NCBI GenBank assembly: GCA_014896315.1
Contig: JADBKP010000013.1
Span: 47,055-111,054, forward strand
Length of the DNA stretch: 64,000 nt
Direction of reading: 5' to 3'
Source: Limnochordales bacterium
GTDB taxonomy: Bacteria; Bacillota; Limnochordia; Limnochordales; DUMU01
Below, piece after piece: positions 10,597-20,023 of this stretch; position 1 is the stretch's first letter; each line of letters opens with the position of its first letter. A program made the translations under genes and the position numbers. The notes under the pieces were generated by a model. That model worked only from the letters and a program-made list of their open reading frames with translations, searched no databases and had not been told where the DNA came from.

Positions 10597-11919
10597 ATGC
10601 GGTGCGTACGGTTCTGCCGGAAGGCATGGCCTGTGGTGCTGCTCCTGGTCCTGAGTCTATTGGGAGCTGCACAAGCAGTAGCCGCAGCCCGGAAGACCCT
10701 GGAGCTTGCTACTTATGGCGATCCCATCGTCGACGGTGAGGTGTGGGCGCAGATTAAGGCTGCTTTTGAGAAGCGGTATCCGCAGTATGAGTTGAAGATC
10801 ACCGTCACTCCCTATGTGGATTACATAAGCAAGCTGACCACCCTCTTTGCGGGTGGCCAGGCCCCCGATGTCTTCCAGACCTGGGCGCAGTACAAGCCGG
10901 CCTGGGCTGAGGACGGGCTCTTGCTCGACCTGACCAGCCGGGTGGAGAAGAGTAGTCTGGTCCCGTTGCGTGAGTTCTTCCCAGTGGTGGAAGAGATGAT
11001 ACGCTACAAGGGCCGCATCTGGGGGACGCCGCACGACTTCAGCGCCATGATCTGGTATGTCAATGTCGATCTCCTGGATGATGCGGGCGTACCGGTACCG
11101 GGGATGCGCTGGACCGTGGATGATCTGCGGGCAGCAGCTATGAAAGTGGTTCGCCCGGAAAGGCAGATTTACGGCACCACCAACCCCGTGGGATGGGGTG
11201 GGCTCAACAACCTGCAGTGGACTTACAACTTCACCGGTCATTACTGGCTGACGCCGGATGGCAGTGACGTGGCCGTAGACGATGAGGGTACCGCCAGAAT
11301 GCTGCGCTTCTGGTATGAGATGGTCTGGAAATACAAGGTGACCCCGCCGCCCAGTATGAACTGGGATACCAAGAACAGCTGGAATGGTTATGTGGGCCTG
11401 TGGGAGGCATGGCTGAGCCAGTTCCGGAACCTCGAGGAGGTTCGCCGCGGCCGGGAGGCGGCCGGGCGGAAGATGTTCCGCTGGACCATCCTGCCCTTCC
11501 CGGCAGGTCCTTACGCACAGGCTGACTTTGCTCAGGGACATATGTGGAGCATACCCGCCAACCACCCGAACCCTGACGACGCCTGGAAGCTGGCGGAATG
11601 GTTGGCCAGCCGGGAGGCAGAAGTGATATTCACTCGCAACCAGAAAGCCCAGCCCCTGCGCCCGGACGAGGAGTTGTGGGATAGCTGGCTCAGTTTCCTG
11701 CCCAGGGCGCAGGCACAGCAGCTCAAGGTTTGGGTGTTACAGTACCTGTTCGGGACCGGCATAGCGAAGAACTTCAACTACTGGCGCACGTACAACGAGA
11801 TGGCCAGCGTAATGTCTGTTCACCTGGTCAACATCTTCAGCCACCAGCGTCCCATTGAAAACGAGATGAAAGCTGCTGCAGCGGAGATGCGCCAGATCCT
11901 GAAGCGGCAGAAGAAGTAG
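10597..11919 (+). CDS. Extracellular solute-binding protein, family 1 (sugar or glycerol-phosphate type)
   Basis: 440 residues with an N-terminal signal peptide (hydrophobic segment ~10-28 ending AQAVAAA; no lipobox cysteine is evident). It has the family-1 binding-protein pattern: FEKRYPQYELKI, LTTLFAGGQAPDVFQTW, a central YKGRIWGTPHDF segment and an EAWLSQF/GHMWSIPANHPNPDDAWKLAEWL C-terminal part. This family delivers sugars or sn-glycerol-3-phosphate to an ABC importer. No permease or ATPase genes lie nearby. Cotranscription with the glycerophosphodiesterase just upstream favours a glycerol-3-phosphate (UgpB-like) role, by inference only. A strong terminator follows. Confidence 0.88.
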   Translation: MRCVRFCRKAWPVVLLLVLSLLGAAQAVAAARKTLELATYGDPIVDGEVWAQIKAAFEKRYPQYELKITVTPYVDYISKLTTLFAGGQAPDVFQTWAQYKPAWAEDGLLLDLTSRVEKSSLVPLREFFPVVEEMIRYKGRIWGTPHDFSAMIWYVNVDLLDDAGVPVPGMRWTVDDLRAAAMKVVRPERQIYGTTNPVGWGGLNNLQWTYNFTGHYWLTPDGSDVAVDDEGTARMLRFWYEMVWKYKVTPPPSMNWDTKNSWNGYVGLWEAWLSQFRNLEEVRRGREAAGRKMFRWTILPFPAGPYAQADFAQGHMWSIPANHPNPDDAWKLAEWLASREAEVIFTRNQKAQPLRPDEELWDSWLSFLPRAQAQQLKVWVLQYLFGTGIAKNFNYWRTYNEMASVMSVHLVNIFSHQRPIENEMKAAAAEMRQILKRQKK

Positions 11920-11967
11920 GCAAGAGACCGGACTGCCGCCTAGCCGGCGAGCGGTCCCGATCGCGCC

Positions 11968-12011
11968 AAGCCCCACTCGCGGCAGTTACGAGCAGCGGGT
12001 GGGGCTTTTTT
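11968..12011. terminator. Bidirectional Rho-independent terminator
   Basis: AAGCCCCACTCGC (11968-11980) pairs with GCGGGTGGGGCTT (11995-12007), followed by a T6 run. It lies between the binding-protein gene and the oppositely oriented HAD gene and can serve both strands. Confidence 0.88.
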
Positions 12012-12066
12012 CCTACTGAGCCGGGCGGTGCGGGCGGGAAGGCGGTGGGAAGTCCGCCTCTATGGC

Positions 12067-12999
12067 TCACCGACCTTGGGATTCGGGATCAGCAGCATCG
12101 AGTCCGAACAGCCGTGCCAGCACGAGGGCTACGCCATCTTTGTCATTCGCAGGGGCGACCTCCCGGGCGACCTGCCTGAGCTCCGGAGCACCGTTCTCCA
12201 TCGCCACCCCTATCCCGGCAGAGGCGAGCAGGTCGTAGTCATTCATGTCGTCGCCAAAGGCAATCACGTCGGCTAGGGTAAGGCCGAGAAGATGGGCGAC
12301 ATAAGCCACGCCGGCCGCTTTGCTTGCCTGGGCGTGGAGTACCTCGACGGACCAGATCACTCTGCCCTGGCTGTTGTAGAGGACCGTACGGGCCTGCTGC
12401 CCGGTGCTTGGGAGTACTGCCCGCAGCTTTTCGTGAAACGGCCCAATACTTTCCGGTGGGCCGGCGCAGATCAGCTTGAGGGGCCGCGCGGGCAGTGCGC
12501 GCAGAAGGTCGGCAACTTCCTGGATCAGCCCGCCGCTTTCCACTACGAAACGACGGTCAAAGGGATTGCGCGGCATCCGTTCAATCAGACCTGCTCCCTC
12601 CCGCTCGGTGGGATCGCTAAAAAGGAGAATGTCAAGGTCAAAAGTGCGCGCCAGCAGAATGGTGGCCTCGGCCGCCTCGCGCGGAAGCGGCAGGTACCGG
12701 AGAGTCTCGCCGGTCAACGGGTGGGCGATTAGAGCACCGTTGTGCAGCACAAGGGGCTGCTGCAAACCCAGGCTTCTTGCATAAGGAAGAGCGGCACTGA
12801 ACCGGCGGCCGGTGGCCAAAGTGACGGCAACTCCCATCTCGCCGAGCCGCTTGATCACTTTGACAGAGAGAGGACTCAAGCTGGCATCGCTGCGCAGCAA
12901 TGTTCCGTCGCAGTCCAGGGCGACAAGGGCCGATGGCGTCCGGGACGGGCTGGTCCACCGCCAGGCCGTGACGCCGGCCGAAGGGTCTGCACCGTACAT
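12067..12999 (-). CDS. Cof-type HAD-IIB phosphatase
   Basis: Haloacid dehalogenase superfamily hydrolase of the Cof/YwpJ group. Motif I is LDCDGTLL with the nucleophilic Asp, motif II is ATGRR, a type IIB cap sits between them and the C-terminal motif III/IV, and GDDMNDYDLL is motif IV. Such enzymes dephosphorylate sugar phosphates, nucleotides or flavin precursors; the substrate cannot be read from sequence. ATG at 12999 lies 9 bases after AGGAGG; an ATG at 13005 is only 3 bases from it and less likely. It is the last gene of a three-gene minus-strand run with the hydrolase and typA. Confidence 0.9.
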   Translation of the reverse strand: MYGADPSAGVTAWRWTSPSRTPSALVALDCDGTLLRSDASLSPLSVKVIKRLGEMGVAVTLATGRRFSAALPYARSLGLQQPLVLHNGALIAHPLTGETLRYLPLPREAAEATILLARTFDLDILLFSDPTEREGAGLIERMPRNPFDRRFVVESGGLIQEVADLLRALPARPLKLICAGPPESIGPFHEKLRAVLPSTGQQARTVLYNSQGRVIWSVEVLHAQASKAAGVAYVAHLLGLTLADVIAFGDDMNDYDLLASAGIGVAMENGAPELRQVAREVAPANDKDGVALVLARLFGLDAADPESQGR

Positions 13000-13017
13000 G
13001 ACCATTATCCTCCTGTT

Positions 13018-14001
13018 TCAAGCAATCCTCGTCACCAGCACGCACTCTTCGGTAGGCGATGGCGCAACAGCGAGGAAGCCGGGACGGTCCGGACAAGCCT
13101 GATACCCAGGGAGATGTCGCTCTGCTTTTCTGGCCTGCGCACCGTGGGCGGCGATAATCGCCGATTGGCCCTGGAACTCCAGGTCGAAAAGACGGCCGAC
13201 CAGCATGGGGTTGATGGCCAGCTGAAAGCGGGAGGTGCTCTCTTCGCCCTCGGTCAAGGTGGCGGTCCAGGCACCGTTTAGCCAGTCGAGCTGCTGCTCC
13301 GGCGTCCAGATGCCGGGATTGGCGGAGGGTTGGACGAGGATCTCAGCCCCCTGTGCGCGAAGGTGATTCCTCACGTCGGTGAAGAAACCATCGTAACAAA
13401 TGGCAACCCCGATCTCTCCGAGTGACGTGGAGATGGGATGAAGCTGCTCCAGCGGAGCAGGGCTGAGATCGAGTCCTCTGGCCTCCAGTTCAATAAGGTG
13501 AACTTTGCGCTGCCGCCCGATGACCCGCCCGTGGGGATCGAATACGTACGCCACGTTGTAGACCTCGGCGCGGTCGTTGCCGTCCAGGTCGGGCAGGGTA
13601 GTCGAGCCGGCGACGATATAGGCCCGGAAATCCCGGGCCGCGCGGGCAAAGACGGAAATGTAAGTGCGGGCGATCAGGTCGGCCTGGAGCAGGAAAAGCG
13701 CTCGGACCCACCCAACCCGGTGGCGCAGTCGCTTGAAGAGCGCAGGCCAGAAGCGGCGGCGCATCAGGTAGCCAATCGCGCCCGCCAGGGTTTGCTCCCG
13801 CCGAATCAGCTCGGTCTCGCCGAGGAAGGCACAGGGGGTGCCTATGTCCTCGGGAAATGCAACCAGCAGCGGGATCTTCTCGTCCGGATCGGCCTTGTCG
13901 CGCACCTGTTCGAGGAGCCGGTAGATCTTGCGCCGGAAAGTCTCCTCGGATAGGTAATCCCGGACATCGACACGGGCCTGGACAGCTGCAACCTGCTTCA
14001 T
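13018..14001 (-). CDS. Nitrilase-superfamily carbon-nitrogen hydrolase
   Basis: Amidase/nitrilase fold with the Glu-Lys-Cys triad visible: Glu in AFPEDIGTP, Lys in GRQRKVHLIELE and Cys in VAICYDGFFTDVRN. About 327 residues, longer than the ~270 of Nit/omega-amidases because of an Arg-rich insertion (MRRRFWPALFKRLRHRVGW) after the catalytic Glu. ATG at 14001 has GGGAGG 11 bases upstream; a TTG at 14010 is too close to it. The substrate is unknown; candidates are amides, N-carbamoyl amino acids or deaminated glutamine. It lies between typA and the HAD gene with gaps under 30 bases. Confidence 0.85.
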   Translation of the reverse strand: MKQVAAVQARVDVRDYLSEETFRRKIYRLLEQVRDKADPDEKIPLLVAFPEDIGTPCAFLGETELIRREQTLAGAIGYLMRRRFWPALFKRLRHRVGWVRALFLLQADLIARTYISVFARAARDFRAYIVAGSTTLPDLDGNDRAEVYNVAYVFDPHGRVIGRQRKVHLIELEARGLDLSPAPLEQLHPISTSLGEIGVAICYDGFFTDVRNHLRAQGAEILVQPSANPGIWTPEQQLDWLNGAWTATLTEGEESTSRFQLAINPMLVGRLFDLEFQGQSAIIAAHGAQARKAERHLPGYQACPDRPGFLAVAPSPTEECVLVTRIA

Positions 14002-14028
14002 CCCCCGCAAGACCTCCCAGAAAGTGGG

Positions 14029-15966
14029 CTAGCGCCGCGGCGCCATCTCTGCCTCACGCGACGCATCATCCCGCCGCCTGCCGTCCCGAGCGCGGCGCGC
14101 CCAGCGTTCAGTGCGACTTAAAATGCGTTTGCGCAGCCGCAAGTGGTGAGGCGTCACCTCCAGGAGCTCGTCGTCCTCCAGGAAAGCGATGGCAAACTCA
14201 ATAGTAAGCGGCCGGGGAGGATCGAGTTTCTCCTGTATCTCGGCGGTGCTGGAGCGCATATTTGTCAGATGCTTCTTTTTGGCGACGTTGACGTCAATAT
14301 CCTCCTCGCGGTTAGAAATACCGACGATCATTCCTTCATAAACCTCGGTTCCAGGTTCAATGAAGAAAGTGCCCCGGTCCTGGAGGTTGAGGAGCGCGTA
14401 GGCAGTGGCCACGCCCGTTTCCCAGGCGATGAGCGTCCCATGTCCGCGCCCTGCTATCGGTCCACGGTAGGGACCGTAGCCGGCAAACGAGTGCGACATG
14501 ACCCCGTAGCCCTTGGTGTCGGTGATGAATTCCGAGGTAAAACCGATCAGACCCCGCGCTGGTACTTTAAACTCCACCCTGATCCGGCCTTCACCTGCCG
14601 GGACCATGTTGAGCAACTCGCCCCGGCGCTCGCCGAGCTTCTCCATAACCGGGCCGAGTGCTTCCTGGGGGACATCCGCTACCAGGTGCTCCAGCGGCTC
14701 CCACCATTCACCGTTGATCTGTCGCATAACGGGGACCGGACGAGAGACCGCAAATTCGTAGCCCTCCCGCCGCATGGTTTCGATCAAGATGGCCAGCTGG
14801 AGTTCACCCCGCCCTGCCACCTCGAACGCGTCGGGCGAATCGGTCTCCCGCACCCGCAGCGCCACGTTGTTGCGGGCTTCGCGCAAAAGACGCTCCCGAA
14901 GCTGCCGGGAGGTGACGTACTGGCCGTCGCGCCCGGCGAACGGACTATCGTTGACCCGGAAGATCATGGAGAGGGTCGGTTCATCCACCTGGATGGGGGG
15001 CAGAAGGTGCGGCGTCTCCAGGTTGGTGATGGTATCACCGATACTGAGTTCGTCGATCCCGCTCACGGCAACGATATCGCCGGCGACCGCTTCGGGGATC
15101 GGTAGCCTTTTGAGTCCCTGGAAAGTGAAAAGGTTCTGGATTCGCCCCGGCTGGACTTCTCGTCCGGGGTCGCCCTTGTCGGGATCGGCTCCGCGGCCTA
15201 CCCCCACCGTCATGCCTGCCCGGAGCTTGCCGTTGTGGATGCGGCCGATGCCGATCCGGCCCAGGTAGTCGTCCCATACCAGCGTGGTCACGAGCAGTTG
15301 CAGGGGTGCACCGGGATCTCCTGTTGGCGCCGGCACGTGCTGGATGATGGCATCCAGGATTGGAAGGATACCGCGGGAGACTGCCAGCGGTGCGGCTCCG
15401 TTCTCAACGGCGCGTACCGCCGCCAGGGCGTCCTCCATCGTGTCGGCCGCTACCCCGCTGCGGGCGGATGCGTACAGGACAGGGAAATCAATCTGGCTGT
15501 CATTGGCTCCCAGATCGATCATGAGTTCGAGCAGATCGTCGAGAACCCGGTCGGGCTGAACTCCGTCCCTGTCGATCTTGTTCAGTATCACGATCGGCCG
15601 AAGCTGCCGGGCCAGGGCTTTTTGGAGCACGAAACGGGTCTGCGGCATCGGGCCTTCAAAAGCATCGACCAGGAGAAGACAGCCATCCACCATGTTCAGG
15701 ATCCGCTCGACTTCGCCGCCAAAATCGGCGTGCCCGGGTGTGTCAACTATGTTGATCTTCACATCCTGGTAGAAAACGGCAGTGTTCTTGGCCAGAATGG
15801 TGATGCCGCGCTCCCGCTCCAACTCGTAGGAGTCAAGGACCCGCTCCTCAAGCAGGGCACTCTCTCGCAGAGTCCCGGTTTGCTTGAGAATGGCGTCCAC
15901 CAGCGTTGTTTTGCCGTGGTCTACGTGGGCGATGATGGCAACGTTGCGTATGCCGTTGCTCCTCAT
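14029..15966 (-). CDS. typA: Translational GTPase TypA/BipA
   Basis: Ribosome-binding GTPase of the EF-G/LepA class involved in 50S assembly and stress adaptation. G1 AHVDHGKT near residue 10, G2 [10 protein letters not shown]3 [14 protein letters not shown] and G4 NKIDRDG are all intact. They are followed by beta-barrel domain II, EF-G-like domains and the TypA-specific C-terminus. ATG at 15966 ([12 protein letters not shown]) matches the family start, giving 645 residues. A longer in-frame extension to 16059 has no homology. A TATAAT at 15983-15988 on this strand lies about 17 bases before the ATG and may be its -10 box, giving a very short leader. Confidence 0.96.
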   Translation of the reverse strand: MRSNGIRNVAIIAHVDHGKTTLVDAILKQTGTLRESALLEERVLDSYELERERGITILAKNTAVFYQDVKINIVDTPGHADFGGEVERILNMVDGCLLLVDAFEGPMPQTRFVLQKALARQLRPIVILNKIDRDGVQPDRVLDDLLELMIDLGANDSQIDFPVLYASARSGVAADTMEDALAAVRAVENGAAPLAVSRGILPILDAIIQHVPAPTGDPGAPLQLLVTTLVWDDYLGRIGIGRIHNGKLRAGMTVGVGRGADPDKGDPGREVQPGRIQNLFTFQGLKRLPIPEAVAGDIVAVSGIDELSIGDTITNLETPHLLPPIQVDEPTLSMIFRVNDSPFAGRDGQYVTSRQLRERLLREARNNVALRVRETDSPDAFEVAGRGELQLAILIETMRREGYEFAVSRPVPVMRQINGEWWEPLEHLVADVPQEALGPVMEKLGERRGELLNMVPAGEGRIRVEFKVPARGLIGFTSEFITDTKGYGVMSHSFAGYGPYRGPIAGRGHGTLIAWETGVATAYALLNLQDRGTFFIEPGTEVYEGMIVGISNREEDIDVNVAKKKHLTNMRSSTAEIQEKLDPPRPLTIEFAIAFLEDDELLEVTPHHLRLRKRILSRTERWARRARDGRRRDDASREAEMAPRR

Positions 15967-16224
15967 GACGCTGTTCCCGGTTATTATATCTGGTCCTTTT
16001 GCCAACAATCTCTTGCCCCCTGGCGCGAAAAAGCGCATCGTGCGGGAATCCCCGTACACGCGCGCCTGCCGGTTCAGTTCACTTCAGAATTGTAGAGTCG
16101 CTGCCCGGGTATCGTCAACGGCGCGGCCGGCGCTCAGCGGGGTGCGGCCGCCTGCGGGCAGGGTATTCTGGGGTATTCTAAAGTAACGACACTCAGATGC
16201 AGGTTAGGAGAAGGGGCGACGCGT

Positions 16225-16449
16225 GTGGCTGTTCAACCGGACGCAAGTGCGGAAAGGGAGCGGCGGATCAAGGCCATTGTTGACTTTGTCTCCGATCACC
16301 GGGAGTCCCTGGCTTCCCTGGTTATCTGTCGCCGGGCGCTGGGAGAAGCTGTTCCCCGCGTGAACGGACAACTAATCCAACAGCTGGGTGAGTATCTGCA
16401 GCACGCCAACGATGAGGAACTTGCTTCGTATTACGATTTCGTTCTTTGA
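16225..16449 (+). CDS. Small hypothetical protein
   Basis: A 74-residue acidic/helical protein starting at GTG 16225 with AGGAGAAGGGG upstream, which supports translation. The centre reads DHRESLASLVICRRALGEAVPRVNG and the end EYLQHANDEELASYYDFVL. There is no signal peptide, membrane segment or known motif. It sits upstream of the nucleoside phosphorylase with 121 bases between them and diverges from typA. I do not recognise the family. Confidence 0.6.
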   Translation: MAVQPDASAERERRIKAIVDFVSDHRESLASLVICRRALGEAVPRVNGQLIQQLGEYLQHANDEELASYYDFVL

Positions 16450-16570
16450 TAGTAAGGCGGCAGACGCAGACGAAGACCGGACAGGGTAGGCAGGAGTAAG
16501 GAGCCTCCGGCAAGAAAACTTCCCGTGCTAGCAGCAGGCGCCAGCGACTGGCGGAAAGGGTGACGGGGGA

Positions 16571-17392
16571 ATGGTCCCGGATGCGCCATTTGCCGATGCG
16601 CGGGCTGACCGGACAGCAGAAGCGGTGGCAATCATTGGCGGAAGCGGTGTCTACGATCTGGAAGGTTTCGAAAGCGAGGGACCGGTGAGGGTTGAGACGC
16701 CCTACGGCGCAGTGGAAGTGTTTGCCGGCCGACTGGCGGGCCGCCCAGTATACTTTCTCCCGCGCCACGGGACGGGACATGCTCTGCCTCCCCACCGGGT
16801 CAACTACCGCGGTAACATCTGGGCGTTGCGGGAGTTGGGAGTGACTCAGGTCCTGGCTACCAACGCGGTCGGCTCCCTCCGTTACGACCTGCGGCCGGGG
16901 CGCCTTGTTGCCGTCGACCAGTTTCTGGACTTCACCCGCGGGCGTCCCGGGACCTTTTTTGACGGAAGCGATGGACGCGTGGTCCACACCGACCTCACGG
17001 AACCTTACTGTCCTCGTCTGCGGGCCCTGATCGTGGCCGCCGCGCGGGCATTGGATCTGGACGTGGAGGAGAAGGGGTGCTACGTCTGCGCCGAAGGTCC
17101 ACGCTATGAGACGGCCGCGGAGATCCGGTTTTTCCGTCAAGCAGGCGGAGACGTGGTAGGTATGACCGGTGTACCGGAAACAGTACTGGCGCGGGAGGCC
17201 GGACTCTGCTATGCCGCTGTGGCACTGGTGACTAATATGGGAGCCGGGATGGAACCTGTCACCTTACGTCACGAGGACGTTGTTTCCCGGATGCAGGAGG
17301 GGGCGGGAGCACTGCGGCAGCTCCTGACCCGGGTGGTGGCGCTGCTGCCAGCAACCCGACCGCGAGATGGTTGTCCATGCACGCGGGCATGA
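16571..17392 (+). CDS. Methylthioadenosine / purine nucleoside phosphorylase family protein
   Basis: Phosphorolytic nucleoside phosphorylase of the MTAP/PNP (PNP_MTAP) family, used in methionine salvage or purine salvage. Signatures: IIGGSGVYDLEGF, FLPRHGTGHALPPHRVNYRGNIWAL, TNAVGSL, YVCAEGPRYETAAEI and VVGMTGVPETVLAREAGLCYAAVALVTNMGAG. The MTG-x-PE stretch resembles MTA and methylthioinosine phosphorylases, but substrate choice (adenine versus hypoxanthine base) needs structure-based comparison. ATG at 16571 follows GGGTGACGGGGGA. About 273 residues, with a short non-homologous C-terminus. Confidence 0.88.
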   Translation: MVPDAPFADARADRTAEAVAIIGGSGVYDLEGFESEGPVRVETPYGAVEVFAGRLAGRPVYFLPRHGTGHALPPHRVNYRGNIWALRELGVTQVLATNAVGSLRYDLRPGRLVAVDQFLDFTRGRPGTFFDGSDGRVVHTDLTEPYCPRLRALIVAAARALDLDVEEKGCYVCAEGPRYETAAEIRFFRQAGGDVVGMTGVPETVLAREAGLCYAAVALVTNMGAGMEPVTLRHEDVVSRMQEGAGALRQLLTRVVALLPATRPRDGCPCTRA

Positions 17393-17411
17393 GAAAACAG
17401 AGCAAGGGGGG

Positions 17412-17440
17412 TTGATTCCCGGCAGGACCCGTGATACACT
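17412..17440 (+). promoter_or_regulatory. Sigma-A-type promoter for the tRNA-Gln/tRNA-Glu pair
   Basis: A -35 box TTGATT (17412-17417), exactly 17 bases of spacer, and a -10 box TACACT (17435-17440). The transcription start would fall near 17447, about 70 bases before tRNA-Gln. Confidence 0.65.
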
Positions 17441-17515
17441 ACCAGATGTGCCGACCCGCCAGGCAGCAGTGGCCGGTAAGTGGGTAATCGGCAAGGAAAG
17501 GGAATAGCCGACCGC

Positions 17516-17589
17516 TGGGAGGTCGTCCAACGGCAGGACACGGGGCTCTGGACCCCGGTATGAAGGTTCGAATCCTTCCCTCCCAGCCA
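17516..17589 (+). tRNA. tRNA-Gln (anticodon CTG)
   Basis: Acceptor stem TGGGAGG pairs with CCTCCCA. The anticodon stem CGGGG/CCCCG encloses loop CTCTGGA, giving anticodon CTG for glutamine CAG codons. The T-loop is GTTCGAATC, and CCA is encoded at 17587-17589. Confidence 0.95.
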
Positions 17590-17592
17590 AGT

Positions 17593-17668
17593 GCCCCCAT
17601 CGTCTAGCGGCCCAGGATGCGTGGTTCTCAGCCACGAGACAGGGGTTCAAATCCCCTTGGGGGTACCA
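17593..17668 (+). tRNA. tRNA-Glu (anticodon CTC)
   Basis: Starts 3 bases after tRNA-Gln, so both come from one transcript. Acceptor GCCCCCA pairs with TGGGGGT. The anticodon stem CGTGG/CCACG encloses loop TTCTCAG, giving CTC for glutamate GAG codons. CCA is encoded at 17666-17668. Confidence 0.95.
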
Positions 17669-17687
17669 CCCACTCCGAAAGCGGAAA

Positions 17688-17711
17688 CGCTGCTCAAGCA
17701 GCGCTTTTTTT
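17688..17711 (+). terminator. Rho-independent terminator of the tRNA operon
   Basis: CGCTGC (17688-17693), loop TCAA, GCAGCG (17698-17703), then C and a T7 run. Confidence 0.9.
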
Positions 17712-17840
17712 ATGCGCCAGCCCTGCTACTCTCTCCTGCGACGGGAATACGGCTGCGGGCCGGCGGGAGACTAAGAACGGCCAAACCCGCAGCCGGGTAG
17801 CTGGTTGCGGCCGAGGGTCGCGAGGAGGGAGGCCGAGAGC

Positions 17841-18362
17841 ATGGTATGGAACGCCCTCAAGCGGGCGCTGGGGCTGACGGGCGAGCCGGCCGCGCTGAAG
17901 CGCGAGGCTGCAGATGGTGCTGACCGGAGCGAAACAGCCGGGCCTTCCGGAGCTCAGGGGCCGGCTGGCAGAGCAACCGACCAGGAAGCAGCCGCCGAGC
18001 TTGATCCGTGGCTTACTAGCGTCCAGCAGGCACAGGCCTATCAGTGGGCTCCGGATGACGGGGTGATAGTCAAACCCACCCCGATCACCCTCGGGCAGGA
18101 GGTTACCATCCGCTACAAGGGTCTGCTGGCCAAGTCCGGCGCCAACCGTATCTTCCTTCATTATGGCTATGGGCCTGGACCGTGGCGGCATGTGACCGAG
18201 ATCGCCATGGACCGCCAGCCAGATGGCAGCTGGACCGCCCAGATCCGCGCGGACGAGCCAGGACGGCTCAACTTCTGCTTCCGGGATGCCGCCTCTAACT
18301 GGGACAACAACAACGGCCGCGACTGGAGCTACGAAGTGCATTCGGGGGAATGGCCAAGCTAG
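17841..18362 (+). CDS. Small protein with starch-binding-like (CBM25-type) domain
   Basis: About 173 residues without signal peptide or membrane segment, so probably cytoplasmic. The first ~70 residues are low-complexity (Ala/Gly/Glu/Asp). Residues ~80-170 form a carbohydrate-binding module of the CBM25/CBM53 type: a beta start GQEVTIRYKGLL, LHYGYGPGPWRHVTEIAM, WTAQIRADEPGRLNFCFRD and the characteristic NWDNNNGRDWSYEV end. This domain binds alpha-glucans in amylases and starch synthases. No catalytic domain is attached. ATG at 17841 has GAGGAGGGAGG about 10 bases upstream; an in-frame upstream extension is poorly supported. Glycogen or starch binding is an inference. Confidence 0.78.
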   Translation: MVWNALKRALGLTGEPAALKREAADGADRSETAGPSGAQGPAGRATDQEAAAELDPWLTSVQQAQAYQWAPDDGVIVKPTPITLGQEVTIRYKGLLAKSGANRIFLHYGYGPGPWRHVTEIAMDRQPDGSWTAQIRADEPGRLNFCFRDAASNWDNNNGRDWSYEVHSGEWPS

Positions 18363-18579
18363 ATACCGGTCGAACCTGACCTTGCCTTTCATACTCTGGC
18401 AGGTGGCCTTCACCGGTCGCGGGGACTCGCTCGTTCCCTGGGGGACGGGCGAGCCCGCGCGTTATGGGGATTTTCCACTTTCCCTGCATGCCTGGGCGTG
18501 ATAACGTGAAACGGGTTGGGGTATAGACTAATTCTGGCGGCCTGAGCGCGGATACCTAAAGCGAGTAGAAGGTGGAAAT

Positions 18580-19911
18580 GTGGCCAGACTGGTGATCAGG
18601 GGCGGCCGACCATTGCGGGGAGAAGTGTCGATCAGCGGTGCCAAGAATAGTGCGTTGGCGCTGATGGTAGCAGCAGCGCTTGCACGCGGGGAGACCGTTC
18701 TCCACAACGTACCGCACGATCGAGATGTTATGACCATGGCCGATATCCTGCGGGAGCTGGGGGTGAAAGCGGTCTTTGTGGCGCCGCACGAGCTCCATAT
18801 TGATGGAACCGGGCTGAAGACGGACACCGCTCCCTACGAGGCGGTCCGGCAGATGCGGGCCTCTTTCTATGTAGCCGGGTTGCTGTTGGCCAGGCTGCGG
18901 CGTGCCCGGGTGCCCCTACCGGGCGGATGCCAGTTGGGTTCACGTCCGGTCGATTTCCATCTGCGGGGGTTTGAAGCCCTGGGAGCGCGGGTCAACATAG
19001 AGTACGGTTACATGACAGCGGAAGCTTCTCGCCTTGCCGGCACAACTATTTTCATTAACCGTGCCAGTGTTGGTACGACCATCAATCTGATGTTGGCCGC
19101 CACCCTGGCGGAGGGTACTACCGTTCTGGAAAACGCTGCCAAAGAGCCGGAGATAGTCGATCTGGCAGTCCTGCTCAATAGCATGGGGGCGCGTATCCGG
19201 GGCGCCGGTACCGATGCCATCCGCATTGACGGTGTGGACGAGCTGCACCCCACCGAACACTGGGTGATTCCCGACCGGATCGAAGCCGGGACCTACATGA
19301 TGGCGGCCGGGATCACCGGCGGTGACATCGTGCTTAACAACGTGGAATTGAATCACCTGCGGACCCCCGTGGGTAAGCTGATGGAGACCGGGCTGCGGGT
19401 GGAGGCGGAGGCCCCTGGACGGGTACGCGCCTTTATCGATCCGCACGTTCGTTTGCGGGCCACCGACGTCGAGACTGCACCCTATCCGGGGTTTCCCACT
19501 GACCTGCAACCACCTTTTGTAGCTCTCCTTTCTGTAGCTGACGGGACGTCGGTGGTCAGGGAAACTATCTTCGACCGCTTCCGCTTCGTTGACGAGCTCC
19601 GGCGGATGGGGGCGGACATAAGAGTTGAACGGGACACGGCGATCGTACGGGGCGTGGAGAAACTGACCGGTGCACCCGTGGAGGCGATGGACCTGCGGGC
19701 GGGAGCCGCCCTTGTACTGGCGGCTCTGGCCGCTGAGGGCGAGACACAGATAAGTGGCGTCGAACTGATCGACCGCGGGTACGAGGAAATCGAAAAGAAG
19801 CTGGCCGGCGTGGGGGCTGATATTGAACGCTGCGAAGATCGAGACGGCCAGGGTGGGAGTAACTCAGGGATACCGCATCAGGGAATATGGCAGCCGACAC
19901 CCTCGGGGTGA
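18580..19911 (+). CDS. murA: UDP-N-acetylglucosamine 1-carboxyvinyltransferase
   Basis: First committed step of peptidoglycan synthesis: transfers enolpyruvate from PEP to UDP-GlcNAc. The N-terminal ISGAKNSALALM holds the conserved Lys-Asn, and the catalytic loop has LPGGCQLGSRPVDFHL with the PEP-attacking Cys (fosfomycin target). RFRFVDELRRMGADI and the C-terminal DLRAGAALVLAALAAEG complete the inside-out alpha/beta barrel. GTG at 18580 follows AGAAGGTGG. The product is 443 residues; the last ~20 (from about EDRDGQGG) go beyond the usual end and look unconserved. Confidence 0.96.
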   Translation: MARLVIRGGRPLRGEVSISGAKNSALALMVAAALARGETVLHNVPHDRDVMTMADILRELGVKAVFVAPHELHIDGTGLKTDTAPYEAVRQMRASFYVAGLLLARLRRARVPLPGGCQLGSRPVDFHLRGFEALGARVNIEYGYMTAEASRLAGTTIFINRASVGTTINLMLAATLAEGTTVLENAAKEPEIVDLAVLLNSMGARIRGAGTDAIRIDGVDELHPTEHWVIPDRIEAGTYMMAAGITGGDIVLNNVELNHLRTPVGKLMETGLRVEAEAPGRVRAFIDPHVRLRATDVETAPYPGFPTDLQPPFVALLSVADGTSVVRETIFDRFRFVDELRRMGADIRVERDTAIVRGVEKLTGAPVEAMDLRAGAALVLAALAAEGETQISGVELIDRGYEEIEKKLAGVGADIERCEDRDGQGGSNSGIPHQGIWQPTPSG

Positions 19912-19934
19912 TGGCCAGGGCCGGCGATTAACGG

Positions 19935-19987
19935 AAAGCCGCCCGTGTTCCAGGACTGCAAACATGCAGGCGGGAAGGGGCGGCTTT
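19935..19987. terminator. Hairpin terminator between murA and the ABC transporter operon
   Basis: AAAGCCGCCC (19935-19944) pairs with GGGCGGCTTT (19978-19987), with a long internal loop. It is followed by a T-rich stretch on the plus strand and lies between convergent genes, so it can end both transcripts. The T run is interrupted. Confidence 0.65.
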
Positions 19988-20023
19988 GTTCTTTGTTCGT
20001 GATGGTGTGATGTTCAGCCGAAG

